The notes under the pieces: model-generated
Database searches by the model: none
What the model saw: only the letters and a program-made list of their open reading frames with translations
What the model was told of the DNA's origin: nothing
NCBI GenBank assembly: GCA_964483585.1
Contig: CAZABH010000026.1
Location: 1 to 48,674, forward strand
Length of the DNA: 48,674 bases
From: SZUA-430 sp964483585
GTDB taxonomy: Bacteria; Pseudomonadota; Alphaproteobacteria; Micropepsales; Micropepsaceae
Direction: 5' to 3'
Made by a program: the position numbers and the translations under genes
Part shown: piece after piece, positions 15,270-24,251 of the stretch
Layout of the letters: each line of letters starts with the position of its first letter
Position numbering within the stretch: position 1 is the first letter of the stretch

Positions 15270-17752
15270 GCCGGCCCTCGGCGGTTTTCATTCTCCCGCT
15301 GCTGCGCGATCGCCGTGATCTTGTCGCGCAGGCCCGGATGGGCCTTGAGCAAGGCATCGAAGTCGCGACGCTTCAGCACCAGCAAATTCGTATAGCCCGC
15401 AGAAACGACGTCTGCGCTGCGCGGCCGGTCAGTCAGCAGCGCCATTTCACCCACGAAGTCACCAGCTTTCAACCGCACAGTCTGGGTGCCAACCCTCACG
15501 TCGACGGCACCGGACGCGATGAAGAACATGCGATCCCCACGCTCGCCAGCACTGATGATCCGGTCTCCGGGCGGAAACAGTTCAGGCGTCAGGCTTCCGG
15601 CCAGTTGCGCGATCTGGCGCGCCTCGAGGCCCACCAGCATCGGCACCTTCATCAGCATCTCGGTCAACCGCAGCCCAAGGTCCAGATGCGGCCGTGTCTC
15701 CGTCGCGCGTCGACGTGCCGTGCGGTCCTCCTCGAGGCTCTCGAACACCTCATTCGAGATGAGCGACTGCTCGTGTTGCCCGCGATACTCGGCCTCCTCG
15801 AGCCCGATCGACAGCCGCTCCAGATAGCGTGCACGCATGGCGCGGGTGAAGTCCGGATATTGAAGGTCAAGCGTTTCGATGGAACTTCCGACGGCCGCAA
15901 GACGCCCCTCGATCGCCTCACGCACGCTGAGACCCGCACCTTCGCCGATCAATGCCGAGACCCTGGCATCACAGAACTGCACCAGTTCGCGCAGCACCAG
16001 TTGCTTGACCAGCAGAAGCTCGAACCGGTTGGCAACCTCCTGCGCCAGCATCCAGTCCAGGCGCAAGCGCCGCTGCAGCCACAAAGCAAGCTGGAACTGC
16101 CAACCCGGCTTCTGGCCGCCCAGCGCAGCCGCAAGATAGCCAGAGCGACCTGCCTGCCTGACACCATCCAGCACACGCCCCGCCTCCGCCCGCAGGCGCT
16201 CGGCAACGGTTCGCCCGACAAGTCCCTGACGCAGATACTCCAGACCAAGCTCGGTCTCACGGTTGGCAACGACGATCAGCCCGGCCTGGACAAGGTCGTC
16301 ATGCGTCAGCTGGCCAGACCCACCCGTCGCCTTCGCATCTGCGGGCCCCGAAACAACAAGCGTCTCGTCAAGCCCCAGCGTGCCGGCAACCCGAGCCAGG
16401 CCCTCGCGCACGCGACTGCGGGACAATGCCATGACGCGATCGCGGACAAGCCGCTCCTCGGGTGAAAGCTTGTCCAGCTTCAGCGCCTTCATGAGAGGCC
16501 GCAGCGTGGGCGCCGATATGAACAGCGTCGCAAAGACATAACCAAGACCGACGACGAAGATGAAGCGCGCTTCCGGCGAGAAGCCGCCACCCTCAAAGCC
16601 ATCGCTGATATCGGTAGCCGCAAGCAGCGCCAGCGCCACCGTGACCGCACCCCTGAGGCTGCCCCAGCACAGGACCAGCTTGTAGGCATGGCTGATGGGT
16701 TGCGACAACCCGAACCAGGACAATGAGGGCAAGGCGCCCCAAAGCACGCCGGCGCGTGCGACAAGGGCCACGACGAAGACAGTGGCAATGGCCAATCCGT
16801 CGCTCCACTCCATCGCACTGAACATCCGCGGCGCCAACATCGAAGCCAGAACGAAGATCAGCGACGTCGCCCAGAATTCGAGTTGCCGCCAAGTGACCAG
16901 AAGCGTCTCCCACGTGCCCGGGGACAGATGGGTGCGCACATTCGAGGCGAAGACCATGGCCGCCGTGACCACCGCGATGATGCCAGAAACCTGGAAATAG
17001 GCCTGCCCAAGAACGAAAATCAGATAGGTGAAGGCAACTGACAGCGTGATCTCGGTGACCGCGGCACCACGCCACTGGCTGATCAGGAACCCAGCCACCA
17101 AGGCCATGCCATAGCCAAGCACAAGCCCGCCGACAAAGCCCTGGATGAAGGCCAGGCTGCCGGCCACGAAACTGGGCTCGCCGCTCCCCGTGAAGACGGC
17201 AAGCAGCACCACGAACAGCGCGATCGCCGCCGCGTCATTGAACAGGCTCTCGCCCTCGACGATGACCGAAAGCCGGCTTGGCGCACCAATGTCCCTGAAG
17301 ATGCCGAGCACAGCCGCCGTATCGGTCGTGGCAACCAGCGCCCCGATGATCAGGCACAGGACCAGGTCCATGCCCGAAACCCAGTGCAGTGCGAAACCGA
17401 CAGCCACCATGCAGGCCAGCACAGCCACGACAGCAAGCATCAGGACAGGCGCGATGTCGTCGAACAGCCGCCGCACATCCACGGTCAACCCACCGGCGAA
17501 CAGCAACGGCGGCAGAAAGACATAAAGGAAGGCCTCTGCGGGTATGTCCAGCGCACCGATCGCATGGACAAAGACAGTGCCGATCCCGCTCTCGCCACCC
17601 GCTGACTGCATGAAGCCGAGCCCGATCCCTACCAGAGCCAGCAGAACAGTAAAGGGCACTTGTACGCGCTTGGAGATGGGAACAAGCAGGCTGACGACAA
17701 GCAACAGCGCTGCAAACCCCAAGACGAAATTGATGACGGCGATATCAGGCAT
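15266..17752 (-). CDS. CPA1 family Na+/H+ antiporter with C-terminal cyclic nucleotide-binding domain
   Basis: The 828-residue protein begins with about 12 membrane segments (residues 1-420). These show features of CPA1 exchangers, including LPPLLFAGGLTVD and ATDTAAVLGIFRDIGAPSRL with its acidic transport residue, and GESLFNDAAAIALF. A helical cytosolic linker follows, then a cNMP/Crp-type domain at about 700-815 with PGDRIISAGERGDRMFFIASGAVDV, GDFVGEMALLTDRPRSADV. That last string resembles the phosphate-binding cassette with its Glu and Arg, so binding of cAMP or a related nucleotide is plausible. It exchanges monovalent cations for protons at the inner membrane. ATG at 17752 is preferred over TTG one codon earlier; GAGGGGC precedes both. 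Confidence 0.92.
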   Translation of the reverse strand: MPDIAVINFVLGFAALLLVVSLLVPISKRVQVPFTVLLALVGIGLGFMQSAGGESGIGTVFVHAIGALDIPAEAFLYVFLPPLLFAGGLTVDVRRLFDDIAPVLMLAVVAVLACMVAVGFALHWVSGMDLVLCLIIGALVATTDTAAVLGIFRDIGAPSRLSVIVEGESLFNDAAAIALFVVLLAVFTGSGEPSFVAGSLAFIQGFVGGLVLGYGMALVAGFLISQWRGAAVTEITLSVAFTYLIFVLGQAYFQVSGIIAVVTAAMVFASNVRTHLSPGTWETLLVTWRQLEFWATSLIFVLASMLAPRMFSAMEWSDGLAIATVFVVALVARAGVLWGALPSLSWFGLSQPISHAYKLVLCWGSLRGAVTVALALLAATDISDGFEGGGFSPEARFIFVVGLGYVFATLFISAPTLRPLMKALKLDKLSPEERLVRDRVMALSRSRVREGLARVAGTLGLDETLVVSGPADAKATGGSGQLTHDDLVQAGLIVVANRETELGLEYLRQGLVGRTVAERLRAEAGRVLDGVRQAGRSGYLAAALGGQKPGWQFQLALWLQRRLRLDWMLAQEVANRFELLLVKQLVLRELVQFCDARVSALIGEGAGLSVREAIEGRLAAVGSSIETLDLQYPDFTRAMRARYLERLSIGLEEAEYRGQHEQSLISNEVFESLEEDRTARRRATETRPHLDLGLRLTEMLMKVPMLVGLEARQIAQLAGSLTPELFPPGDRIISAGERGDRMFFIASGAVDVRVGTQTVRLKAGDFVGEMALLTDRPRSADVVSAGYTNLLVLKRRDFDALLKAHPGLRDKITAIAQQRENENRRGPA

Positions 17753-17944
17753 CAACGCCCCTCAAGCGCAGCATGCAGGCAAGCGACCGAAGGACCAATC
17801 CTGAGCATCCAACCGCAATCCTGCGCCACAAATCAGCAGGGCTGAAGCCATATCACGCCTGTTTCACACGGTGAAAGCGTCGAACACACCTTGGGATCGC
17901 CCGTCACACCTGCTATCCGTTGCCGGGACACAAAGAACAGGGCA

Positions 17945-19195
17945 ATGACCGAACCCAATTCCGCGCCCGGCCAACAATATCGCTGGTACATCGCCGGCAC
18001 ATCCGCCTGGTTTTATGCCATTGGCGTGCAGATGGTGATGTTCACCTATCTTGTCACGACCGTCCTGCAGGCACCCGCGAATCAGATTGGCCTTGCCCAG
18101 ACCTCGCTGACGCTGTTGTCGGCCGCCTTCATGCTCTTGGGCGGAGCGATCGCAGACCGGCTCGACCGGCGCCGCCTCTTATTGCTCTGCCATGCCGCCG
18201 CCGCCGTGCCCCCGCTGGTACTGGTCCTTGTCCTGTGGCTGGACACCCTCGCCTACGAGTGGCTCGTCGCCTACGGGCTCGCCATCGGTCTGGTGACGGC
18301 CTTCATCCTGCCGGCCCGCGAGGCGACCCTGGGCGACGTCCTCGGACCCGACGGCATGAAGGGGCTGCAGCGCGCGGTCACGACGATGGTAGGCTTCCAG
18401 TTCCTTGCACAGATCGCAGGCATGCTGGCCGCACGCTTTGCAGCCCTGACGGGACCCGAGGCGATCATCCTGTCACAAGTTATCGCTCAGGCAGTCGGAC
18501 TGTGGACGACATGGCGATTGTCTCCGCGTACGCACGAACGCCCCACCAAGGACGCAGACGAGGGTTCCCAGTGGCAACGCATCAAGGCAGGCCTTGCTGC
18601 CGTTGCATCGTCGGAGGCGCTTTTCCCCGTCACCGTTCTCACACTGGCGATCGGCGTTCTTTTCATCGGCGCGTTCATGGTCGTCCTGCCCGTGATCCTG
18701 CGGGAAGAGTTTGGCGGCGATGTCCAGCAGATCTCCACCATGCAAGTATGCTTCTGGGGTGGAACGATCGTATCCTCGATGACGATCAGCCGTATCGGTC
18801 ACATCGTCCATCGCGGACGCATGATCGTGGGCGCAGTCTCGACAGGCGCCATCGTGCTGGCCCTTCTGAGCATCAAGGCACCACTGATCATACTCTACGG
18901 CTTGATCTTCATCTGGGGCATGGGCGCGGGCGTCATGATCTCGATGTCACGCACGACGCTCCAGGAACATGCCCCTGCAGCCCTGCGGGCGCGCGTGATG
19001 TCGATCTTCCAGCTGGGCTTTACCGGCGGCATGTCGATCGGCGCACTGCTTGCGGGCGTCGTCGTTCAACTCGTTGGCGCTCGCAATGCAACCCTGTTCC
19101 CTGCCATGACGATGGGGATCATCCTTGTCGTTCTCGCGACGCAAACCAGGATCCTCCACATTCGAGCCATGCCCCTTGACGCAGGCAAGCCCTGA
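17945..19195 (+). CDS. MFS transporter, first of a tandem pair
   Basis: The 416-residue protein has about 12 membrane segments and an MFS motif-A loop GGAIADRLDRRRLLLL between helices 2 and 3. The sequence style (helix-1 AWFYAIGVQMVMFTYLVTTVLQ, late RARVMSIFQLGFTGGMSIGALLAG) fits the MFS_3/EntS-like exporter group. Substrate unknown. ATG at 17945 follows a weak AGGG; the reading frame is open upstream but lacks family sequence. Its TGA overlaps the next ATG by one base (TGATG), coupling translation to a paralogous transporter. The 192-bp upstream gap holds no obvious gene. Confidence 0.87.
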   Translation: MTEPNSAPGQQYRWYIAGTSAWFYAIGVQMVMFTYLVTTVLQAPANQIGLAQTSLTLLSAAFMLLGGAIADRLDRRRLLLLCHAAAAVPPLVLVLVLWLDTLAYEWLVAYGLAIGLVTAFILPAREATLGDVLGPDGMKGLQRAVTTMVGFQFLAQIAGMLAARFAALTGPEAIILSQVIAQAVGLWTTWRLSPRTHERPTKDADEGSQWQRIKAGLAAVASSEALFPVTVLTLAIGVLFIGAFMVVLPVILREEFGGDVQQISTMQVCFWGGTIVSSMTISRIGHIVHRGRMIVGAVSTGAIVLALLSIKAPLIILYGLIFIWGMGAGVMISMSRTTLQEHAPAALRARVMSIFQLGFTGGMSIGALLAGVVVQLVGARNATLFPAMTMGIILVVLATQTRILHIRAMPLDAGKP

Positions 19196-20439
19196 TGGCC
19201 ACGGCAAACCACCGCGGACTGAACCGCTACCTGCTGGCCCAGTCGATCCAGTTCGCAGCCAGCGGCATGCTGTCAGTGCTTTTCCCCTGGCTGATCACCC
19301 AGGAACTGAAGGAAAGCCAGATCAATGTCGGGCTCGCCCAGACCTTTGCAAACCTGCCCTTCTTCTTTCTGATCCTGCTGGCCGGCGCCGTCGCAGACGG
19401 CCGCAACCTGAAGCAGTATCTGCCGCGCCTCATGGTGCTGATGGCCATGCTGCCCGTGGCGCTGGCCTTGCTTCTTGCAATGGGCGCCCTCACGCTGTTC
19501 ACCGCCACGGCCGTCATCTTCGTCCTCAGCGCCGTCACTGCCTTCGCAACCCCCGCCCGTGACGCCATGCTCTCGCATGTCGTGCCACATGGACCTGAGC
19601 TCGCGAAAGCTTCAGTCCAGACGGTTGCAGCAACCTTTGGAGGACAGGTCATTGGCACCCTGCTGGCAGCGCTGGCCTCCGACGTGGGCGCGGTCCCGTT
19701 GCTGTGCGTCCAGGCTGTCCTCATGACCTTCGCCGCGATGCTGGTCTCGCGCATCGAGACGATCACACCGCCTGTAGAGCACCGGCGCACAAGCCGCGAC
19801 CTGCGCCAGCTGGGCCGCGAATTGATGGACGGGTTCCAGCTGGCCTGGCACCACGACCGACTGCGCACCCTCATTCTCTACCTGACGATCAGCGCACCAC
19901 TGTTCAACGGCATGTTTCTGGTCGGCATTCCCCTGATGGTCCGGGACGTGTTCCAAGGCAGCTCGGCCCTTCTGTCGATCCAGTTCACGATCTTCCTGAC
20001 CGGCATGACCCTGTCTTCCTTTGCACTGTCGCGACTGCCACCCGTGGAGCGGCCTGGAAGGCTCATCATGCTTCTGTTCCTGACCCACATCGCAGTCTTC
20101 ACGTGCGTATGGCTGTTCCCCAACGGGACCATCTTCACGGCACTGATGTTCCTGTGGGGACTGAGTTCAGGCGTCTCCATGTCGCTTTCGCGAGGCATGA
20201 TCCAGATGGCAGCACCACCCGCCTATCTCGGACGCGTGCTGTCGATGCAGCAGTTCTCGGTCATGGCAGGCTCCCCCGTGGGCGCCCTGCTCTTCGGGGC
20301 GCTCGCACAGGGCTTCGGCGTGCTCAACGCCGTTCTCGTGATACCGGTGGGCGTAAGCCTGATCTGGATCACCTTCCGCCTGCGGACGGGCCTCTGGCAC
20401 TTTCGCCGCGAGGACCATCCGCACCTGCACGCCAGTTGA
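19195..20439 (+). CDS. MFS transporter, second of a tandem pair
   Basis: The 414-residue protein resembles its upstream neighbour in layout: the helix-2 region NVGLAQTFANLPFFFLILLAGAVADG aligns with IGLAQTSLTLLSAAFMLLGGAIADR, and both share a late ...SMSR/SLSR...P...RVLSM/RVMSI... stretch. Here the motif-A basic loop is degenerate (ADGRNLKQYL rather than ADRLDRRRLL). It may form a heteromer with the first protein or have diverged in substrate; both are inference. It begins through a TGATG overlap and ends 3 bases from the convergent enoyl-CoA hydratase-like gene. Confidence 0.86.
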   Translation: MATANHRGLNRYLLAQSIQFAASGMLSVLFPWLITQELKESQINVGLAQTFANLPFFFLILLAGAVADGRNLKQYLPRLMVLMAMLPVALALLLAMGALTLFTATAVIFVLSAVTAFATPARDAMLSHVVPHGPELAKASVQTVAATFGGQVIGTLLAALASDVGAVPLLCVQAVLMTFAAMLVSRIETITPPVEHRRTSRDLRQLGRELMDGFQLAWHHDRLRTLILYLTISAPLFNGMFLVGIPLMVRDVFQGSSALLSIQFTIFLTGMTLSSFALSRLPPVERPGRLIMLLFLTHIAVFTCVWLFPNGTIFTALMFLWGLSSGVSMSLSRGMIQMAAPPAYLGRVLSMQQFSVMAGSPVGALLFGALAQGFGVLNAVLVIPVGVSLIWITFRLRTGLWHFRREDHPHLHAS

Positions 20440-20442
20440 GGC

Positions 20443-21342
20443 CTAGGAATATTTGCGCTCGCTCCACCACGGATAGAACACTGGCATATCCTTCGAGACC
20501 TGGTCCGGAAACTTCGCTGGCCGCTTCTCGAGGAACGAGACCACGCCCTCGCGCGCATCACCCTGGCGCCCGCGTGCAAAGATCGCGCGGCTGTCGATCT
20601 TGTGTGCCTCCATCGGATGGTCTGCTCCCAGCATGCGCCACAGCATCTGGCGCGTCAGGGCAATCGAGACAGGTGCCGTGTTGTCGGCAATCTCGCGCGC
20701 CAGCGTCCGCGCGGTTTCAAGCAGTACCTCAGGCTTCACCACCTTCGACACCAGACCGCCAGCCAGTGCCTCCTGGGCGTCGAACACCCGACCCGTCGCG
20801 CACCATTCCATCGCCTTCGATATGCCGACCAGGCGCGGCAGGAACCAGCTCGAGCACGCCTCGGGCACGATGCCGCGCCGCGCGAACACGAAGCCGAAGC
20901 GCGCGGTCTCGCTGGCGATGCGGATGTCCATTGGCAGCTGCATCGTCGCACCCACGCCAACCGCCGCACCATTGATCGCACCGATCACGGGCTTCTTGCT
21001 CTCGAAGATGCGCAGTGTGAGGCGCCCACCGCCATCACGCACGGCCTCACTGCTCCAGTCGACCTCGCCATTGGTCTCGGCACCTGCCTTCTCGGGACGG
21101 TCGCTGCGGGCGGCGTAGTCGAAGGTCTTGGCGCCAGCGGACAAGTCGGCCCCCGCGCAAAAAGCGCGTCCCGCCCCCGTGACGATCACAACCCGCACCG
21201 CATCGTCCGCGTCGGCCTTGTCGAAAGCATCGATCATCTCGGCCATCATCACGCCGGTGAACGCATTCAGCTTGTCGGGCCTGTGAAGGGTCAAGGTCGC
21301 GATATTGTCCGCGACGTCATAGGCAATTTCCGTATAGCTCAT
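20443..21342 (-). CDS. Enoyl-CoA hydratase/isomerase family protein (crotonase fold, atypical active site)
   Basis: The 299-residue protein has the crotonase fold with oxyanion-hole segments GRAFCAGAD (58-66) and GAAVGVGAT (125-133). Aligned by eye to classical enoyl-CoA hydratase, the two catalytic glutamates correspond to Thr133 and Phe153, while a glutamate appears instead at Glu161 (IVPEACSSW). That pattern occurs in crotonase branches of unclear chemistry, so hydratase activity is not assured; isomerase or thioesterase-type action is possible. AAGGAAC precedes the ATG. It is divergent from the acyl-CoA synthetase operon, with 166 bp between starts, so joint control is likely. Confidence 0.88.
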   Translation of the reverse strand: MSYTEIAYDVADNIATLTLHRPDKLNAFTGVMMAEMIDAFDKADADDAVRVVIVTGAGRAFCAGADLSAGAKTFDYAARSDRPEKAGAETNGEVDWSSEAVRDGGGRLTLRIFESKKPVIGAINGAAVGVGATMQLPMDIRIASETARFGFVFARRGIVPEACSSWFLPRLVGISKAMEWCATGRVFDAQEALAGGLVSKVVKPEVLLETARTLAREIADNTAPVSIALTRQMLWRMLGADHPMEAHKIDSRAIFARGRQGDAREGVVSFLEKRPAKFPDQVSKDMPVFYPWWSERKYS

Positions 21343-21508
21343 GGGATTTGTTCCTTGAGGGGTGACGCAACGCCGCCAGCTTATCAACACTGCCGCGAGA
21401 GAAAAGCGCCAAGCAAAAGGCGCCCTCCGCGCAAAAAACCAGCGCAGACGCTGGACGCAAACCGCGCAAGGAAATAAACAAATTGGATAGAAAACTGGAA
21501 GGTCCGAG

Positions 21509-23053
21509 ATGCATCCGTCAGTCTACGCCCAAACCCAGCCCGACAAGCCAGCCTTCATCATGGCCGGAACCGGCGAAACCGTAACGTATCGCCAGCTCGA
21601 GGAACGCTCGAACCAGGCTGCACACCTGTTCCGCAAGCTGAACCTACAGACGGGCGACACCATCGCCATCTTCATGGAGAACAATGCCCACTACCTGCCC
21701 GTGTGCGTCGCGGCCCACCGCGCTGGCCTCTATTTCACCTGCATCTCCTCTCGCCTGACGACCGGCGAGGTCGAATACATCGTCGCCGACTGCGCCGCGA
21801 AGGCATTCATTTCCTCCGACCAGATGGGCGACGTTGCCCGCGAGCTGGGGCGGAGCATGCCCGGCGTAAAGAAGCTGATGTTCGGCGGAACGATGGAGGG
21901 CTACGAGGCGGCAGAAGCCGCGCTGAAGACGATGCCCACGACACCGATCGGCGACGAGACACCGGGCACCGACATGCTCTATTCCTCCGGCACAACCGGT
22001 CGGCCCAAGGGGGTCAAGCGTCCGCTGACCGGCGGTCCGCTCGTTGGCGGAGCGCCCAATCCGTTGTCGATGCTGGTCAAGATGCTCTACGGCTTCGACG
22101 AGAACACGGTCTACCTGTCACCGGCGCCGCTCTATCACGCAGCCCCCCTGCGCTACAACATGGCAGTGCTCGGCTTTGGTGGCACCAGCATCGTCATGGA
22201 GCATTTCGACCCCGAACTAGCCCTGGCTACGCTGCAGAAATACAGGACCACACACAGCCAGTGGGTGCCCACCATGTTCGTGCGCATGCTGAAGCTTCCC
22301 GAGGACGTGCGACGCAAATATGATGTCAGCTCGATGAAGGTCGCCATTCACGCGGCCGCACCCTGCCCGATTCCGGTCAAGCGCCAGATGATCGACTGGT
22401 GGGGTCCCGTGATCTTCGAATACTACGCAGGCACCGAGGGCAACGGCTTCTGCGCCATCAACAGCCAGGAATGGCTCGCTCACGCGGGTTCCGTCGGCAA
22501 GGCGCTGCTGGGCGAACTCCACATCGTCGGCGAAGACGGCAACGAATGCCCGGTCGGAGAATCAGGAACCATCTACTTCGCCAACGGCCCCGAATTTTCC
22601 TACCACAACGACCCCAAGAAGACCGCCGAAGCCCGCAACGACAAGGGCTGGTCGACGCTGGGCGACGTTGGTTATGTCGACAAGGACGGCTACCTGTATT
22701 TAACCGATCGCAAGGCCTTCATGATCATCTCGGGCGGCGTCAATATCTACCCGCAGGAAGCCGAAAACATCCTCATCAACCACCCCAAAGTGGCTGACGT
22801 TGCCGTGATCGGCGTACCGAACGAGGATTTCGGCGAAGAGGTCAAGGCCGTGGTCCAGCCGATGAACTGGGCAGATGCCACCCCCGCCCTCGCCGAGGAC
22901 CTTGTCGCCTATTGCCGCCAGCACCTCTCGGCGATCAAATGCCCCCGGACAGTCGATTTCGAGCGCGAACTGCCTCGCCACCCGACAGGCAAGCTTTACA
23001 AGCGCCTGATCCGCGACCGTTATTGGGGCAATCGTGACTCAAAGATCGTCTGA
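21509..23053 (+). CDS. Acyl-CoA synthetase (AMP-forming)
   Basis: The 514-residue enzyme activates a carboxylic acid to its CoA thioester via an acyl-adenylate. Motifs in order: the AMP-binding loop MLYSSGTTGRPKGVKRP (about 154-170), YYAGTEGNG, a hinge LGDVGYVDKDGYLYLTDRKAFMIISGGVNIYP, and a C-terminal LPRHPTGKLYKRLIR bearing the catalytic lysine. It looks like the medium/long-chain type; the chain length is unknown. GGAAGG lies before the ATG. The final 20 bases overlap the next gene (GTG start), so it heads an operon with ChaC-like, MaoC and MsrB genes. Confidence 0.93.
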   Translation: MHPSVYAQTQPDKPAFIMAGTGETVTYRQLEERSNQAAHLFRKLNLQTGDTIAIFMENNAHYLPVCVAAHRAGLYFTCISSRLTTGEVEYIVADCAAKAFISSDQMGDVARELGRSMPGVKKLMFGGTMEGYEAAEAALKTMPTTPIGDETPGTDMLYSSGTTGRPKGVKRPLTGGPLVGGAPNPLSMLVKMLYGFDENTVYLSPAPLYHAAPLRYNMAVLGFGGTSIVMEHFDPELALATLQKYRTTHSQWVPTMFVRMLKLPEDVRRKYDVSSMKVAIHAAAPCPIPVKRQMIDWWGPVIFEYYAGTEGNGFCAINSQEWLAHAGSVGKALLGELHIVGEDGNECPVGESGTIYFANGPEFSYHNDPKKTAEARNDKGWSTLGDVGYVDKDGYLYLTDRKAFMIISGGVNIYPQEAENILINHPKVADVAVIGVPNEDFGEEVKAVVQPMNWADATPALAEDLVAYCRQHLSAIKCPRTVDFERELPRHPTGKLYKRLIRDRYWGNRDSKIV

Positions 23054-23777
23054 CACGGAACAGGCTGCGCTGCGCCCGTCGGGCGTGGACGGTCAACTCG
23101 CACGCGAGGACTTCACGCCCGAGCGCGTGCGTGCCTATCAGGCAGTCGCGTCCCAGTTCGGCGACGGTCAGGTCATGAGCGACGAGGCGCGAGAAGCCTC
23201 GCGCCAGAACATCCTGCGCAACCACATCGAAGGCCACGACCTCTGGATCTTCGGCTACGGTTCGCTGATGTGGAACCCCGCGATCCATGTGGTTGAAAGC
23301 AGGCCAGCGCTCCTCGAGGGGTTCAGCAGGCGCTTTGCCATGCGCCTTGTCTTTGGGCGAGCAATGCCTGACAGGCCGGGACTCATGATGTGCCTCGTAC
23401 GGGGTGGTACTTGCCACGGCATCGCCCACCGCATCGCCGCAGACTGTGTCGAGAGCGAAAGCAGGATCCTATGGATGCGCGAGATGCTGTCTGGTGCCTA
23501 CACGCCAACCTGGATCGACCTTGATTTCGGGCAGAGCGTGGCGCGCGGCGTGACCTTCGTGATCAACGAGGCACACCCTCGGTATCTGCCAGATCTGGAT
23601 CCCACGGAACAGGCCGAACGCATAGCCGCAGCTGCAGGCCCCTTGGGCACAAACCGCGACTACCTGTTCCGCACGGCCGAGGCGCTTGCAGCCCACGGCC
23701 TTGGCGATCCATATATTGACGACATGACGGCCCGCGTGCGTGCGCGGATGACCGCGACCGGACAAGCAAGGGAGTAG
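23034..23777 (+). CDS. ChaC-like gamma-glutamylcyclotransferase
   Basis: The 247-residue protein carries the ChaC signature WIFGYGSLMWNP, which binds the gamma-glutamyl moiety, and RILWMREML with the Glu expected to be the catalytic base. ChaC enzymes split glutathione into 5-oxoproline and Cys-Gly in the cytosol. The start is GTG at 23034 with GGGG just upstream, overlapping the acyl-CoA synthetase gene by 20 bases; ATG at 23175 would remove an N-terminal extension of about 47 residues that is not part of the fold, so the start is uncertain. Presence beside MsrB suggests thiol/redox maintenance. Confidence 0.87.
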   Translation: MTQRSSDTEQAALRPSGVDGQLAREDFTPERVRAYQAVASQFGDGQVMSDEAREASRQNILRNHIEGHDLWIFGYGSLMWNPAIHVVESRPALLEGFSRRFAMRLVFGRAMPDRPGLMMCLVRGGTCHGIAHRIAADCVESESRILWMREMLSGAYTPTWIDLDFGQSVARGVTFVINEAHPRYLPDLDPTEQAERIAAAAGPLGTNRDYLFRTAEALAAHGLGDPYIDDMTARVRARMTATGQARE

Positions 23778-23780
23778 AGC

Positions 23781-24233
23781 ATGAAAGTCATCAACTATGC
23801 CGATATCGCGAAGCATGTTGGCGAGGAAACCGGCGTCAGCGACTGGATCCTCATCGACCAGGAGCGCGTGAACAAGTTTGCCGACGCGACCGGCGACCAC
23901 CAGTGGATCCACATCGACGTCGAACGTGCCAAACGCGAACTGCCGACAAAGGGCACCATCGCCCATGGCTACCTGACTTTGTCGCTGATCCCGTTCCTTG
24001 CCTCCAAGATCAGCCGCATCGACGGCGTCAGCCGCGGCATCAACTACGGCTCGAACAAGGTCCGCTTCACGAACATGGTTCCAGTGGGCAGCCGCGTGCG
24101 CGCCCGCTCGAAGATCATCGCCGCGGAACCGAAAGGCCCGGGAATGCAAATCACCAACGAGGTGACGATCGAGATCGAGGGACAGGATCGTCCAGCCTGC
24201 ATCGCCGAGACGATTTCGATCGTGTATCCCTGA
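23781..24233 (+). CDS. MaoC family dehydratase (R-specific enoyl-CoA hydratase-like)
   Basis: The 150-residue protein has the single hot-dog fold of MaoC/PhaJ-type hydratases. The segment FADATGDHQWIHIDVERA contains the conserved Asp-x4-His catalytic pair (Asp in ATGDHQWIH and the following His), and AHGYLTLSLIPFL follows. It hydrates 2-enoyl-CoA on the R face as a homodimer. GGGAG overlaps the preceding stop and lies before the ATG; only 3 bases separate it from the ChaC-like gene. It fits with the acyl-CoA synthetase at the head of the operon. Confidence 0.92.
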   Translation: MKVINYADIAKHVGEETGVSDWILIDQERVNKFADATGDHQWIHIDVERAKRELPTKGTIAHGYLTLSLIPFLASKISRIDGVSRGINYGSNKVRFTNMVPVGSRVRARSKIIAAEPKGPGMQITNEVTIEIEGQDRPACIAETISIVYP

Positions 24234-24251
24234 GCCTCACGGAGCGCCACA

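Noticed and set aside
15230..16465. 411-residue plus-strand open frame opposite the antiporter gene
   Set aside because: GC-rich shadow frame. The minus-strand product has clear family motifs across the same DNA.
21405..21435. GCGCC/GGCGC inverted repeat upstream of the acyl-CoA synthetase gene
   Set aside because: Only 5 bp per arm in GC-rich DNA, so expected by chance; not listed as an operator.
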